A stretch of DNA of 64,000 nt from Mycolicibacterium celeriflavum. GTDB taxonomy: Bacteria; Actinomycetota; Actinomycetes; Mycobacteriales; Mycobacteriaceae. This document shows positions 44,440 to 54,846 of this stretch, one piece after another. Within the stretch, counting starts at the first letter, position 1. Each line of letters begins with the position of its first letter. Both the position numbers and the translations under genes were made by a program. The stretch spans positions 2,108,001 through 2,172,000 of the forward strand of contig NZ_AP022591.1 in NCBI RefSeq assembly GCF_010731795.1. Reading direction: 5' to 3'. The notes beneath the pieces are model-generated. The model worked only from the letters and a program-made list of their open reading frames with translations, ran no database searches and was not told where the DNA came from.

Positions 44440-44864
44440 CACGGAGTTTCCCCGCCCGAACCGCGACCCGGCCGGGCGAGATCCTGCGGTCCGAACGCGT
44501 CGGGCAGCAGGTCGCCCAGCGGCCGCGGGCCCTGCGGATGGTCGATGAGCATTTCCGGCCCGCCGTGCTCCAGCAGCACTTGGCGGCATCGCCCGCACGG
44601 CATCAGCACCTGGCCCGCCGTGTCGACACACGACAGCGCGACAAGCCGTCCGCCCCCGCTGGAATGCAGGTTGCAGACCACCGCGCACTCGGCACAGAGA
44701 CCTAGACCATATGAGACATTTTCCACATTGCAGCCGGCGACCACGCGACCGTCATCGACCAACGCCGCCGCGCCCACGGGGAAGCCCGAATACGGCGCAT
44801 AGGCGGTCCTTGTGACTTCAATTGCCTTGTGCTGCAGTATCTTCCAGTCAATATCAGTCGTCAT
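44439..44864 (-). CDS. cdd: Cytidine deaminase
   Basis: 141 residues. NVSYGLGLCAECAVV (Zn Cys and catalytic Glu) and LMPCGRCRQVLLE (two Zn Cys) are the tetrameric CDA signature. It turns (deoxy)cytidine into (deoxy)uridine, supplying deoA. First gene of the cdd-deoA-add run. The C-terminal tail is extended by a Gly/Pro/Arg-rich segment. Confidence 0.94.
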   Translation of the reverse strand: MTTDIDWKILQHKAIEVTRTAYAPYSGFPVGAAALVDDGRVVAGCNVENVSYGLGLCAECAVVCNLHSSGGGRLVALSCVDTAGQVLMPCGRCRQVLLEHGGPEMLIDHPQGPRPLGDLLPDAFGPQDLARPGRGSGGETP

Positions 44865-45106
44865 GCCACCCCCGCCGGGCCGATTCTGAATGCATTCCGA
44901 AGTCCCGCGTCCGAAGCCGGGACCCTACATAGGTAACCCTAACTTCGGCGTTTTTCAGGACATCGACGGCTAAACCGTAGTTCGTTTAGCAGTACAACTG
45001 GGTTTAGAGTCGCCCCGAGGTTTGGGTGAAGTGCGCGAACCGGACCGAACTCGCCGCCCGGTGCAGCTCGAAAGCCCAATCGTCCACCGAAGGCGTTGGA
45101 GGCCAG
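44865..45106. promoter_or_regulatory. Divergent promoter region of cdd and sdhC
   Basis: 242 bp between divergent starts. CTAAAC (44970-44975) and GTTTAG (44984-44989) form an inverted repeat 118 bp ahead of sdhC, a candidate operator; GTACAACTGGGTTTAGAGT lies just after. GGAGG at 45099-45103 serves sdhC. Confidence 0.45.
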
Positions 45107-45547
45107 ATGAGTACTCAAACTTCCGGGCTGGCACCCGGAGGCCCGGCGGTGCCGGCTCCACGATCGCGCCCGCCGCGCAGGCGCACCCTTTACCGCGGCG
45201 ATCCCGCGATGTGGTCCTGGGTCCTTCACCGCATCACTGGCGCGACGATCTTCTTCTTCCTGTTCGTCCACGTGCTCGACACCGCGCTGGTGCGCGTGAG
45301 CCCGCAGGCCTACAACGAGGTCATCGAGACCTACAAGACCCCGCTGATCGGGCTGATGGAGATCGGCCTCGTCGTCGCAGTCCTCTATCACGCCCTCAAC
45401 GGGATCCGGGTCATCCTGATCGACTTCTGGCAGCACGGTGCGCGCTACCAGCGGGTGATGCTGTGGATCGTCATCGGCGTCTTTCTGGCGGTCTTCATCC
45501 CGTCGCTCGGTGTGATCGGGATGCACATGGCGGAGCGGTTCCTGTGA
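45107..45547 (+). CDS. sdhC: Succinate dehydrogenase cytochrome b subunit
   Basis: 146 residues from the ATG at 45107, with GGAGG upstream. Three membrane helices; WSWVLHRITGATIFFFLFVHVLD contains the conserved His-Arg-x-x-Gly and heme-ligand His, VLYHALNGIRVILID the second His region. Anchors the complex and reduces quinone. Corresponds to Rv3316 (Sdh2). Its stop overlaps the sdhD GTG. Confidence 0.93.
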   Translation: MSTQTSGLAPGGPAVPAPRSRPPRRRTLYRGDPAMWSWVLHRITGATIFFFLFVHVLDTALVRVSPQAYNEVIETYKTPLIGLMEIGLVVAVLYHALNGIRVILIDFWQHGARYQRVMLWIVIGVFLAVFIPSLGVIGMHMAERFL

Positions 45548-46062
45548 GCGCGCCGACGGGCGGGGCGACCGAAAAGTCGCCCGCAAAGGCGGCGGAGAAG
45601 GCCTGGACTCCGCACCACCGCGAGGGACGCATCGCACCGGTGATGGAGAAGGAGCACGACCGGCCGGCCGGCCTGGACCACCCACGGGCGCCACGGCGAC
45701 CCCGCGGCATTCCGTACTTCGAGAAGTACGCCTGGCTGTTCATGCGTTTTTCGGGTGTCGCTCTGGTCTTTCTCGCGCTCGGCCACCTGTTCGTGATGCT
45801 GATGTGGGAGGACGGGGTCTACCGCATCGACTTCAACTACGTCGCCGAGCGCTGGGCCTCGCCGTTCTGGCAGATCTGGGACATGGCGCTACTGTGGCTG
45901 GCCCAACTGCACGGCGCCAACGGCCTGCGCACCATCATCGGCGACTACGCGCGCAAGAACACCACGAAGTTCTGGCTGAACTCGCTGCTGCTGTTGGCCA
46001 CCGGGTTCACCCTGGTGCTGGGCAGCTACGTACTGGTCACCTTCGATGCGAACATCTCATGA
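45544..46062 (+). CDS. sdhD: Succinate dehydrogenase membrane anchor subunit
   Basis: 172 residues from a GTG in a GTGA overlap. A long polar N-terminus (about 1-60) with EKEHDRPAGLDHPRAPRRPRG precedes three helices: FMRFSGVALVFLALGHLFVMLM, WDMALLWLAQLHGANGLRTIIGDYA and LLLLATGFTLVLGSYVL. The HGANGLR segment is the conserved quinone-side motif. 14 bp before sdhA. Confidence 0.92.
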   Translation: MSAPTGGATEKSPAKAAEKAWTPHHREGRIAPVMEKEHDRPAGLDHPRAPRRPRGIPYFEKYAWLFMRFSGVALVFLALGHLFVMLMWEDGVYRIDFNYVAERWASPFWQIWDMALLWLAQLHGANGLRTIIGDYARKNTTKFWLNSLLLLATGFTLVLGSYVLVTFDANIS

Positions 46063-46076
46063 GGGCGAGTCTGTAA

Positions 46077-47830
<1,754 letters not shown>

Positions 47831-47831
<1 letters not shown>

Positions 47832-48610
47832 TGACGATCACGCCCGACGTCGAAAAGGCTGAGGCATCAACCCCTCCCGTGCCGGAGGGCGCGGTGATGG
47901 TGACGCTGAAGATCGCCCGGTTCAACCCCGAGGACCCGGATTCAGCCGGCTGGCAGAGCTTCCGGGTGCCGTCCCTGCCCACCGACCGGCTGCTCAACCT
48001 GCTGCACTACGTCAAGTGGTATCTGGACGGCACGTTGACGTTCCGGCGGTCGTGCGCGCACGGCGTGTGCGGCTCGGACGCGATGCGGATCAACGGCGTC
48101 AACCGGCTGGCGTGCAAGGTGCTGATGCGCGACATGCTGCCGAAGAATCCGAAAAAGCAGCTCACCATCACAATCGAGCCGATCCGCGGACTGCCCGTGG
48201 AAAAGGACCTCGTGGTCGACATGGAGCCGTTCTTCGACGCCTATCGCGCGATCAAGCCCTACCTGATCACCAGCGGCAACCCGCCGACTCGCGAGCGCAT
48301 CCAGAGCCAGACCGACCGCGCCCGCTACGACGACACCACCAAGTGCATCCTGTGCGCGTGCTGCACCACCAGCTGCCCGATCTACTGGAGCGAAGGCAGC
48401 TACTTCGGTCCCGCCGCGATCGTCAACGCACACCGGTTCATCTTCGACAGCCGCGACGAGGCCGCCGCCGAGCGACTCGACATCCTCAACGAGGTCGACG
48501 GCGTGTGGCGCTGTCGCACCACGTTCAACTGCACCGAGTCGTGTCCGCGCGGTATCCAGGTCACCCAGGCGATCCAGGAGGTCAAGCGCGCGCTGATGTT
48601 CGCCCGCTAG
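47831..48610 (+). CDS. sdhB: Succinate dehydrogenase iron-sulfur subunit
   Basis: 259 residues. [2Fe-2S] ligands in RRSCAHGVCGSDAM and the later LACKVL; the C-terminal clusters in KCILCACCTTSCPIYW and FNCTESCPRGIQ. Last gene of the operon. Its stop lies 4 bp before the left arm of a perfect 14-bp palindrome that IS481 copy 2 has split, so the operon's natural 3' hairpin is now interrupted. Confidence 0.95.
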
Positions 48611-48614
48611 TCGT

Positions 48615-48646
48615 GATTTCGGCGCGCTGGTGATCGCTGATCGACT
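48615..48646. repeat. Left half of a 49-bp palindrome with target-site duplication (IS481 copy 2)
   Basis: The arm GATTTCGGCGCGCT (48615-48628) is the exact complement of 49984-49997 beyond the element. GATCGACT (48639-48646) recurs directly at 49973-49980. Without the element the site is again 49 nt long, and shares arms and the inner TGATCGCT with the copy 1 site. Confidence 0.88.
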
Positions 48647-49972
48647 TGTGGTGTCTCGGGACATCGCTGACAGTTATGTCTCGGGTCATCGCTGACACTC
48701 ATGATGCCGGTTTTGGTTCGCGGGTGCGGTAGGTCCGGGTGTTGGGTGCGCACCGCTGGTGGTAGCGGGTGGCGTCGGCGGTGAGTTCTCGGATCAGGGT
48801 GGTGCCGCTGAAGATGGCGATGTGGTCGCCTTGTCGGATGACGTCGCAGCTGTGTCCGGCCCAGCGCAGACCGATTCCGATGCGGTAGGGCTTGACGTGG
48901 AGGTTGCCGGACTGTTCATCGACGCTATGGCGGCTGACGAAGACCGGTGCTGGCAGCGGGTGTTGGGCGGGGTGGGCTTTGGCGGTGGCGTTGAACGCTT
49001 TGGCCGGTGTGGCCCCGCGTAGGGCGCGGTGGGGGCGGTGGTGGTTGTAGAAGTCGCGGAACTGGTTGAGCAGTCCGTTGAGTTCGTCGGTGGTGGCCGG
49101 GGCAGGGCGCGCGCATAGCCATTTCTTCAGCGTCTGCCAGAACCGTTCGATCTTGCCGCAGGTCTGGGGGTGAAATGGGGTTGAGTTGATGGTGCGTGTC
49201 CCCAGTGCGCGAAGGTTGGCCTCGAACGACGCCTCATATCCTTTGCGTCGGCCGGTGTAGACGATGCCGTTATCGGTCAATGACATTGCCGGGACACCAC
49301 ATTCGGTGATACCGGCCAACATCGTCGACCATACCAACTCGGCGGTGCCGTGCCCGGTGCCGGCCTGCAGCGCGGGCAGGTACCGGGAATGGTCATCCAG
49401 GGTGCCGGCGATAGCCACGGCGGCGCCATCGGCGAGCATCCATTGTGTCCAGTCGGACTGCCAGCACTCGTTGGGCCGGGTGAAGCAGAACCGTTTGGTC
49501 GCCGATTTGGGCCGCTTCTGCGGCTGGGGAACGATCACCCCGTGGCGGGTCAGAATCCGCCACACCGTCGACCGCGACGGCACCTGTGGGTGTTTTCGCG
49601 TTGCAGGGTCCACACGATCGACTGTGGACCGTGATCAAGCCCGGCTTCGAGCAGCTGTTTGCGTTTGCGCAGCACCGCTTCTTCGACCTCGGCCGCGGTC
49701 TGACCGGGCGAGGATATGGGCCGGCGCGAACGCTGTTCGAGCCCGTCCAGACCGTCCTCACCGAAGCGGCGGCGCCACTTGTAGAACGTCTGCCGGCTGA
49801 TCTGCTGATCGCGGCAGAACTGCGACACGTTGTGAATCTGTCCGAATGCCGTCGCGACAAGAATGTCCATCGCCGTCACCTTCTGGGCCATGAACCATCC
49901 TGGCCAGGCCCTACTCAGGTGTCAGCGATGTCCCGAGACATACACCTGTCAGCGATGTCCCGAAACAGGACA
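48647..49972 (-). mobile_element. IS481-family insertion sequence, copy 2
   Basis: 1326 bp, opposite in orientation to copy 1. Ends TGTGGTG (left) and, inward from the right, TGTCCTG, with the paired 21-mer repeats at both ends; one repeat has GGGTCAT in place of GGGACAT. Flanked by an 8-bp duplication. It sits between convergent sdhB and a Trp-rich secreted protein gene. The transposase carries a frameshift different from that in copy 1. Confidence 0.9.
48699..49891 (-). pseudogene. IS481 transposase, copy 2, frameshifted
   Basis: The N-terminal frame runs from 49891 to a stop at 49550; the DDE part is in the other frame, ending at 48699. The break is near 49597-49600, where the coding strand reads GCGAAAACACCC and copy 1 reads GCGAAAAGCACCC: one G lost. 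About a dozen residues differ from copy 1 over the shared ~270 C-terminal residues, so the copies are not a fresh duplication. At the site where copy 1 is broken, this copy is intact. Confidence 0.88.
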
Positions 49973-49997
49973 GATCGACTGGTAGCGCGCCGAAATC
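49973..49997. repeat. Right half of the split palindrome (IS481 copy 2)
   Basis: The second GATCGACT (49973-49980), GGT, then the arm AGCGCGCCGAAATC (49984-49997), one base from the stop of the convergent gene. The restored hairpin would fill the whole gap between the two stops, as a two-way terminator would. Confidence 0.85.
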
Positions 49998-49998
49998 G

Positions 49999-50394
49999 CT
50001 ACAGAATGATCACCGGGACGAAGACTCCGAAGAGCCAGAAGCCGAACGCCTTGAAGCCCGGATCCCAAACCGGATGCACGCGGTAGCCCCAGTAGTCGAT
50101 CCACTGCGGCGGATGACCGCGCCAATGCACGGCGGGCGGACGACCCCAGCCCCACGGCGGGCGGTCGTCGTTGCGCCACTTGTTGACCTTCCACCACTTG
50201 TCCCAGTCGTGGTCGTTCCACCGGTTCCACTGCCAGTCACGATCGCGGTACTGCCAGTCGCGGTCGACCCACTCGTCGTTGTCGCGGTCGTGCCGGTCCG
50301 GATCGGCGCTCGCGGGTACCGCGACGGCACCCATGGCAGCGCCGCCGAGGACGACGGCGACAGCACCCTGTGCGATGACTTTCTTGACGTCCAT
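49999..50394 (-). CDS. Secreted Trp/Asp-rich protein
   Basis: 131 residues. A signal peptide ends near VPASADP (residue ~31). The mature part is packed with Trp, Asp, Arg and Asn (DRDWQYRDRDWQWNRWNDHDWDKWW in pieces), then GYRVHPVWDPGFKAFGFW and a hydrophobic C-terminus VFVPVIIL that may be membrane-associated. Short proteins of this kind are found across mycobacteria without assigned function. GACGAGGAGTCACAC precedes the ATG. Confidence 0.7.
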   Translation of the reverse strand: MDVKKVIAQGAVAVVLGGAAMGAVAVPASADPDRHDRDNDEWVDRDWQYRDRDWQWNRWNDHDWDKWWKVNKWRNDDRPPWGWGRPPAVHWRGHPPQWIDYWGYRVHPVWDPGFKAFGFWLFGVFVPVIIL

Positions 50395-50601
50395 GTGTGA
50401 CTCCTCGTCTCCCCGACCTGATCAGGAAAATGAGAAGGACAACCCCGACCGTCCGCCAAGTCCGGCCTGGACAGACTTGATCGATCTCACTGATTTATCG
50501 GGCCATGGCCCGCCCGGCGTTACGTCGCCGGCGAGCGCGCGCGTCCCCGCCGAGCGGAAACTCCGGTGTCACACATCCGGCGGCTGTCTCGTCATATGGG
50601 T

Positions 50602-51204
50602 ATGACCGACAAAACACAGAAAACCCGCATCGAACCCCTGCCCCCGCAGCGCGCCTCCCTGCTCACCAAGGTCTTCTACCGGGTCGCCAAGCGCCGGTTC
50701 GGCGAGGTGCCAGAGCCGTTCGCGGTCGCGGCCCATCACCCCCGGCTGATGATCGCCAACATCGTCCACGAAGGCATGCTCGGCTCGGCGTCGAAGAAGC
50801 TGCCCAAGAGCGTGCGCGAGCTGGCGGTGTTCTGGACCGCCCGCACGGTCGGCTGCTCGTGGTGCGTCGACTTCGGCTCGATGCTCCAACGCCTCGACGG
50901 TCTCGACGTCGACCGGCTCAAGCACATCGACGACTACGCCACTTCCCCGCTGTTCTCCGACGACGAGCGCGCCGCGATCGCCTACGCCGACGCGGTGACG
51001 ACCGACCCGCACACCATCACCGACGAGCAGGTCGAGGATCTCAGGCGGCGGTTCGGCGACGACGGCGTCATCGAGCTCACCTACCAGATCGGCGTGGAGA
51101 ACATGCGGGCCCGGATGTACTCCGCCCTGGGCATCACCGAGCAGGGCTTCAGTGCCGGTGACGCGTGCCGAGTGCCCTGGGCTACGCCTGAGGCGCAGGC
51201 GTGA
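50602..51204 (+). CDS. Carboxymuconolactone decarboxylase-family protein
   Basis: 200 residues from the ATG at 50602 (50596 or 50566 also possible). ELAVFWTARTVGCSWCVDFG holds the CxxC pair of the AhpD/CMD fold, which acts as a peroxidase-linked thiol centre or hydrolase. Members of this family are the usual partner of ECF41 sigma factors, and a SigJ-type factor lies 0.5 kb away facing it. Its 3' end overlaps the PPOX gene by 23 bp. Likely in the sigma factor's target set. Confidence 0.82.
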   Translation: MTDKTQKTRIEPLPPQRASLLTKVFYRVAKRRFGEVPEPFAVAAHHPRLMIANIVHEGMLGSASKKLPKSVRELAVFWTARTVGCSWCVDFGSMLQRLDGLDVDRLKHIDDYATSPLFSDDERAAIAYADAVTTDPHTITDEQVEDLRRRFGDDGVIELTYQIGVENMRARMYSALGITEQGFSAGDACRVPWATPEAQA

Positions 51205-51670
51205 CCTCGATGTAGGCCATGTCCATGCCGACCGCGGCGGAGCCTTTGTCGAGACCGCGTTCGAACAGCTTCATCGGCAGGCTCCAGTTCGCCGCGATGG
51301 CCCGCTCGGCGTGTGCGTGTTCGGCCTCGGGCAGGATCCGCGCGATCCCGGCAACCGGTTGCCCCTTGGGCTTTCCGCGCAAGTTGCACGGCACCACGAC
51401 AACTCGCGGATTGTTCCGCAGCCGCTTGACCTTACCGGTGGACGGGTCGGTCCGAACGTAGAGCTTTCCGTCGGCGACACCGTGGTTGATGGGGCTCGGC
51501 ACCGCTTCGCCGGACCGCTTGAACGTCACCAGCAGGATCTGGCGCGTCGTGTCGAAGCCGGTGAAGTCCGTACCCGTGGGAGGACCGACTTCGAAGGCTT
51601 CGTGATGGCGCATCTTGTCCATCCCGCGGAACATCAACTTGCTCATCGTGGTAGCGAAGTCAGCGGCCAT
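51182..51670 (-). CDS. PPOX-class F420/flavin-binding protein
   Basis: 162 residues. A split-barrel fold: ILLVTFKRSGEAVPSPINHGVADGKLYVRTDPSTGKVKRLRNNPRVVVVPC is the classic cofactor-binding half, with the Lys-rich turn of F420-type members. Probably an F420- or FMN-dependent reductase. Its start lies 11 bp inside the sigma-factor gene, so the two are cotranslated. Substrate unknown. Confidence 0.78.
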   Translation of the reverse strand: MAADFATTMSKLMFRGMDKMRHHEAFEVGPPTGTDFTGFDTTRQILLVTFKRSGEAVPSPINHGVADGKLYVRTDPSTGKVKRLRNNPRVVVVPCNLRGKPKGQPVAGIARILPEAEHAHAERAIAANWSLPMKLFERGLDKGSAAVGMDMAYIEVTPAPQA

Positions 51671-52574
51671 GTTTTCCTCTCAGCGGCGAACCGGTGAACT
51701 TGTCCGGATTGGCAATATCCCAGATGGCACAGACCTTTCCGTCGCGCACGGTCATCGCGGTCACGCGCGGGGTCATCTCCGGATAACCGTCGCGGGCCGG
51801 CGTGCCCGGCGTCCAGCTGCCGAACTGACCGTTGATCAGTGCCGGCACACCCGCCTCGAGCCAGCCCGGGCCGTAACGGCGGGCCAGACCGAACAGGAAC
51901 CGCGCGACCTTGTCTGGGCCGAGAATGACTCGCGGCGCCGTGGGCGCCCTGCGGTTGGAGTCGCCGGTGAACGTCACGTCCGGATGGAGAAGGCGCACAA
52001 CGGCTTCCATGTCGCCGGAGGCCAACGCCAACATCAGCGCGCCGGCCACCTCGTTGTGTTCGTCGGGCGCCACGGGCGGCGGCGCATCGGCCACCGTCCG
52101 CCGCGCCCGCGACGCCAGTTGACGGGCCGCGGCCGCGCTGACGCCCAGCACGTCGGCGATCTCGTCGAACGGCACCCCGAACCCGTCGTGCAGCACGAAC
52201 GCCACCCGCTGGTCCGGGTTGAGCCGCTCGAGCACCACCATCGCGGCGAACCGGGCATCCTCGCCGGCGACCACCGCCGCCAACGGGTCGTCGCCGTCCA
52301 GCGCGGTGACCACCGGCTCTGGAAGCCATTCGCCCACATAGGTTTCGCGTCGGTGCGCGGCGGAACGCAACCGGTCCAGGCCGAGTCGGCTGACCACGGT
52401 GGTGAGCCACGCCCGCAGGTCTTTGATCGACTCCTGTTCGGCGGCGCTCCAGCGCAGCCAGGCGTCCTGGACGATATCCTCGGCGTCGGCCACCGTGCCC
52501 GTGAGCCGGTAGGCGACGGACAGCAGGTGCGGTCGCAGTTCCTCGAACTCGTCGACCCGCGTGCTGGCGGTCAT
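51660..52574 (-). CDS. sigJ: ECF41-type RNA polymerase sigma factor
   Basis: 304 residues. Sigma region 2 (about 10-75) with AYRLTGTVADAEDIVQDAWLRW, region 4 (about 130-175) with RVAFVLHDGFGVPFDEIADVLGVSAAAARQ, then a SnoaL-like C-terminal domain (about 185-300) that modulates activity in place of a separate anti-sigma factor. WLPEPVV between regions is typical of ECF41. Matches Rv3328c (SigJ), linked to peroxide response. Nearby CMD and PPOX genes are its expected partners. Confidence 0.9.
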   Translation of the reverse strand: MTASTRVDEFEELRPHLLSVAYRLTGTVADAEDIVQDAWLRWSAAEQESIKDLRAWLTTVVSRLGLDRLRSAAHRRETYVGEWLPEPVVTALDGDDPLAAVVAGEDARFAAMVVLERLNPDQRVAFVLHDGFGVPFDEIADVLGVSAAAARQLASRARRTVADAPPPVAPDEHNEVAGALMLALASGDMEAVVRLLHPDVTFTGDSNRRAPTAPRVILGPDKVARFLFGLARRYGPGWLEAGVPALINGQFGSWTPGTPARDGYPEMTPRVTAMTVRDGKVCAIWDIANPDKFTGSPLRGKHGR

Positions 52575-52637
52575 AGGACCACGATATGCGCAGCACCTGC
52601 CGGGCGGAATCGGGCACCCTTGCGGTCGGCGAAACCG

Positions 52638-52685
52638 CGGTTTATGACGGATTTTCGCCGGTTTCCGTCAGAAACCGTAGCCTCG
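52638..52685. repeat. Intergenic palindrome, family B, copy 2
   Basis: CGGTTTATGACGGA (52638-52651) pairs, 13 of 14, with TCCGTCAGAAACCG (52664-52677); the right side continues TAGCCTCG. It shares the CGAGnCTACGGTTTnTGAyGGA core with 20022-20077. It sits in the sigJ upstream region, past the end of the aldehyde dehydrogenase. Confidence 0.7.
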
Positions 52686-52710
52686 ACACACGTCGGCGCG
52701 ATGAACGCCA

Positions 52711-54201
52711 CTAGCGCTTGGTGAAAACGGTTCGATGCCATTCCTTTTCGGCGACGCCGGTGATGTCACTCATCACATGCTTGACGGTGAGGTACTCCTC
52801 GAGCGAGTAGTCGCTCATGTCCTTGCCGAACCCGGAGGCGCCGACACCGCCGTGCGGCATCTCGCTGATGATCGGGATGTGGTCGTTGATCCACACGCAG
52901 CCGGCCTTGATCTCACGCGACGCCCGCTGCGCGCGGTACACGTCGCGGGTCCACGCCGATGCGGCAAGCCCGTATTCGGTGTCGTTGGCCTGTCGCAGCG
53001 CATCGTCATCATCGGTGAACGGGCGCACGGTCAGCACCGGTCCGAAGATCTCGTCGCGGTACACCTCCGATCGTTCGTCGACGTCGGCGATCACGGTCGG
53101 TCGGTAGAACGCGCCCGGCCGGTCCGGGGCCGCACCACCACAGACGATCCGCCCGCCCTCGCTGGGCGCCCGCGCGACCATGCCCGCCACCTTGTCGCGG
53201 TGCGCCGTCGAGATCAGCGGACCCAGGTCGGTGTCCGGGTCGCGCGGGTCCCCGACGACCACCTTGGAGAACACCTCGCCGACGCCGGCCACGAAATCGT
53301 CGTACAACGGCCGCGCGACGATCGCCCGGGTGGCCGCGGTGCAGTCCTGCCCGGAGTTGATCAGCGCACCCGCGGCCGCGCCCTGGATCGCCGCATCGAG
53401 GTCGGCGTCGTCGAACACCACGAACGGCGCCTTGCCGCCCAGTTCCAGCTGCACCCGGTGCCCGTGCGCCGCAGCCGCGGCCATCACCTTGCGCCCGACC
53501 GGTGTCGACCCTGTGAACGTCACCAGGTCGACGTCGCGGTGCCCGGCCAACGCGGCGCCCACGTCGTCGCCCAATCCGGTGACGACGTTGAACACGCCGT
53601 CCGGTACCCCGGCCTCGAGGGCCAGCCGGGCCAGCGTCAGCGTCGTCAACGGTGTCAGTTCGCACGGCTTTATCACCACCGTGCAGCCGGCGGCCAACGC
53701 CGGCAACACTTTCCAGACCGCCATCTGCAGCGGATAGTTCCACGGGGTGATGGTTGCGACCACGCCCACCGCCTCGCGCCGGATGCTCGACGTGTGGTCT
53801 CCGGAGTACTCGGCGCTGGCCTTGCCCTCCAGGTGGCGGGCCGCGCCGGCGAAGAAGTCGATGTTGTCGACGCTGCCGGGCACGTCGAACTCCGCGGCCA
53901 GCCGCACCGGCTTGCCGGTCTGGCTGACCTCCTCGGCGACCAGCGAGTCGGCGCTCTCGTCGGCCAGTCGAGCCAGCTTGTACAGGACCGCCGAGCGGTC
54001 CGCGGGCGTGGCGGTGGCCCAGTCGGCCGACGCGGCGCGCGCCGACGCCACCGCGGTGTCCACGTCGCTCGGGCCGGCCAGCGCATAGTCGGCGACGGCC
54101 CCGCCTGTCGCGGGATCGACCACCCGGTGGGCCGCTCCGCCGGTATTCACCGCAGCGCCGTTGATCCAGCTGCCTGCCACGCTGGTGGAAACCGCAGTCA
54201 T
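52711..54201 (-). CDS. Aldehyde dehydrogenase, aminobutyraldehyde type
   Basis: 496 residues. ITPWNYPLQMAVWK, catalytic Glu in LELGGKAPFVVFDD, catalytic Cys in NSGQDCTAATR, and EIFGPVLTV mark a full NAD(P)-dependent ALDH. The C-terminal GVGASGFGKDMSDYSLEEYL is typical of gamma-aminobutyraldehyde dehydrogenases (PatD type). M. tuberculosis has a related gene called pcd near an Lrp regulator. Together with the divergent Lrp and aminotransferase genes it suggests diamine degradation to GABA. Divergent from the regulator across 123 bp. Confidence 0.85.
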   Translation of the reverse strand: MTAVSTSVAGSWINGAAVNTGGAAHRVVDPATGGAVADYALAGPSDVDTAVASARAASADWATATPADRSAVLYKLARLADESADSLVAEEVSQTGKPVRLAAEFDVPGSVDNIDFFAGAARHLEGKASAEYSGDHTSSIRREAVGVVATITPWNYPLQMAVWKVLPALAAGCTVVIKPCELTPLTTLTLARLALEAGVPDGVFNVVTGLGDDVGAALAGHRDVDLVTFTGSTPVGRKVMAAAAAHGHRVQLELGGKAPFVVFDDADLDAAIQGAAAGALINSGQDCTAATRAIVARPLYDDFVAGVGEVFSKVVVGDPRDPDTDLGPLISTAHRDKVAGMVARAPSEGGRIVCGGAAPDRPGAFYRPTVIADVDERSEVYRDEIFGPVLTVRPFTDDDDALRQANDTEYGLAASAWTRDVYRAQRASREIKAGCVWINDHIPIISEMPHGGVGASGFGKDMSDYSLEEYLTVKHVMSDITGVAEKEWHRTVFTKR

Positions 54202-54324
54202 GGCTTCACGCTAACCGTCCCGGCCGCGTCAGACTACGCATTCCCGCTACCTGAGGCCTCTTAGGCGAGGGATTTCATAGTGGTTGGTTGCCCGCTACGA
54301 CGGATTCCGTGCACAATCACTGGC

Positions 54325-54846
54325 ATGTCTACTCCGGGTGCCACGCACGGCGTCGGTCCCGTTTCGTTCCGCGTCAACCACTCCCGACCGGGCGCCGCGT
54401 TCCAGCTCGATGACCTGTCAAAGCAGATCATCGAGAAGCTTCAGCAGGACGGTCGCCGCTCCTATGCCGGCATCGGCAAGGCGGTCGGGCTGTCAGAAGC
54501 CGCCGTGCGCCAGCGGGTTCAACGCATGGTCGACGCGGGCGTCATGCAGATCGTCGCCGTCACCGACCCGATGCAGTTGGGCTTCGCCCGGCAGGCGATG
54601 ATCGGCATCCGCTGCACCGGCGACACCACCAAGGTGGCCCAGAAGCTGGCCGCCATCGAATCCGTCGACTATGTGGTGCTGACCGCGGGCTCGTTCGACG
54701 CGATCATCGAGGTCGTCTGCGCGGACGACGACGAGCTTCTCGAACTCCTCAACACCCAGATCCGCGCCTTGCCGGGAGTGACGTCCACCGAGACGCTCGT
54801 CTATCTGAAACTCGTAAAGCAGCAATACAATTGGGGCACAAGGTGA
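54325..54846 (+). CDS. Lrp/AsnC-family regulator
   Basis: 173 residues from the ATG at 54325. Helix-turn-helix (about 30-75): LDDLSKQIIEKLQQDGRRSYAGIGKAVGLSEAAVRQRVQRM; the C-terminal RAM domain (about 90-165) binds an amino acid and drives oligomerisation. It overlaps the aminotransferase start by 4 bp and faces the aldehyde dehydrogenase, so it probably controls both in response to an amine or amino acid. Confidence 0.87.
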   Translation: MSTPGATHGVGPVSFRVNHSRPGAAFQLDDLSKQIIEKLQQDGRRSYAGIGKAVGLSEAAVRQRVQRMVDAGVMQIVAVTDPMQLGFARQAMIGIRCTGDTTKVAQKLAAIESVDYVVLTAGSFDAIIEVVCADDDELLELLNTQIRALPGVTSTETLVYLKLVKQQYNWGTR

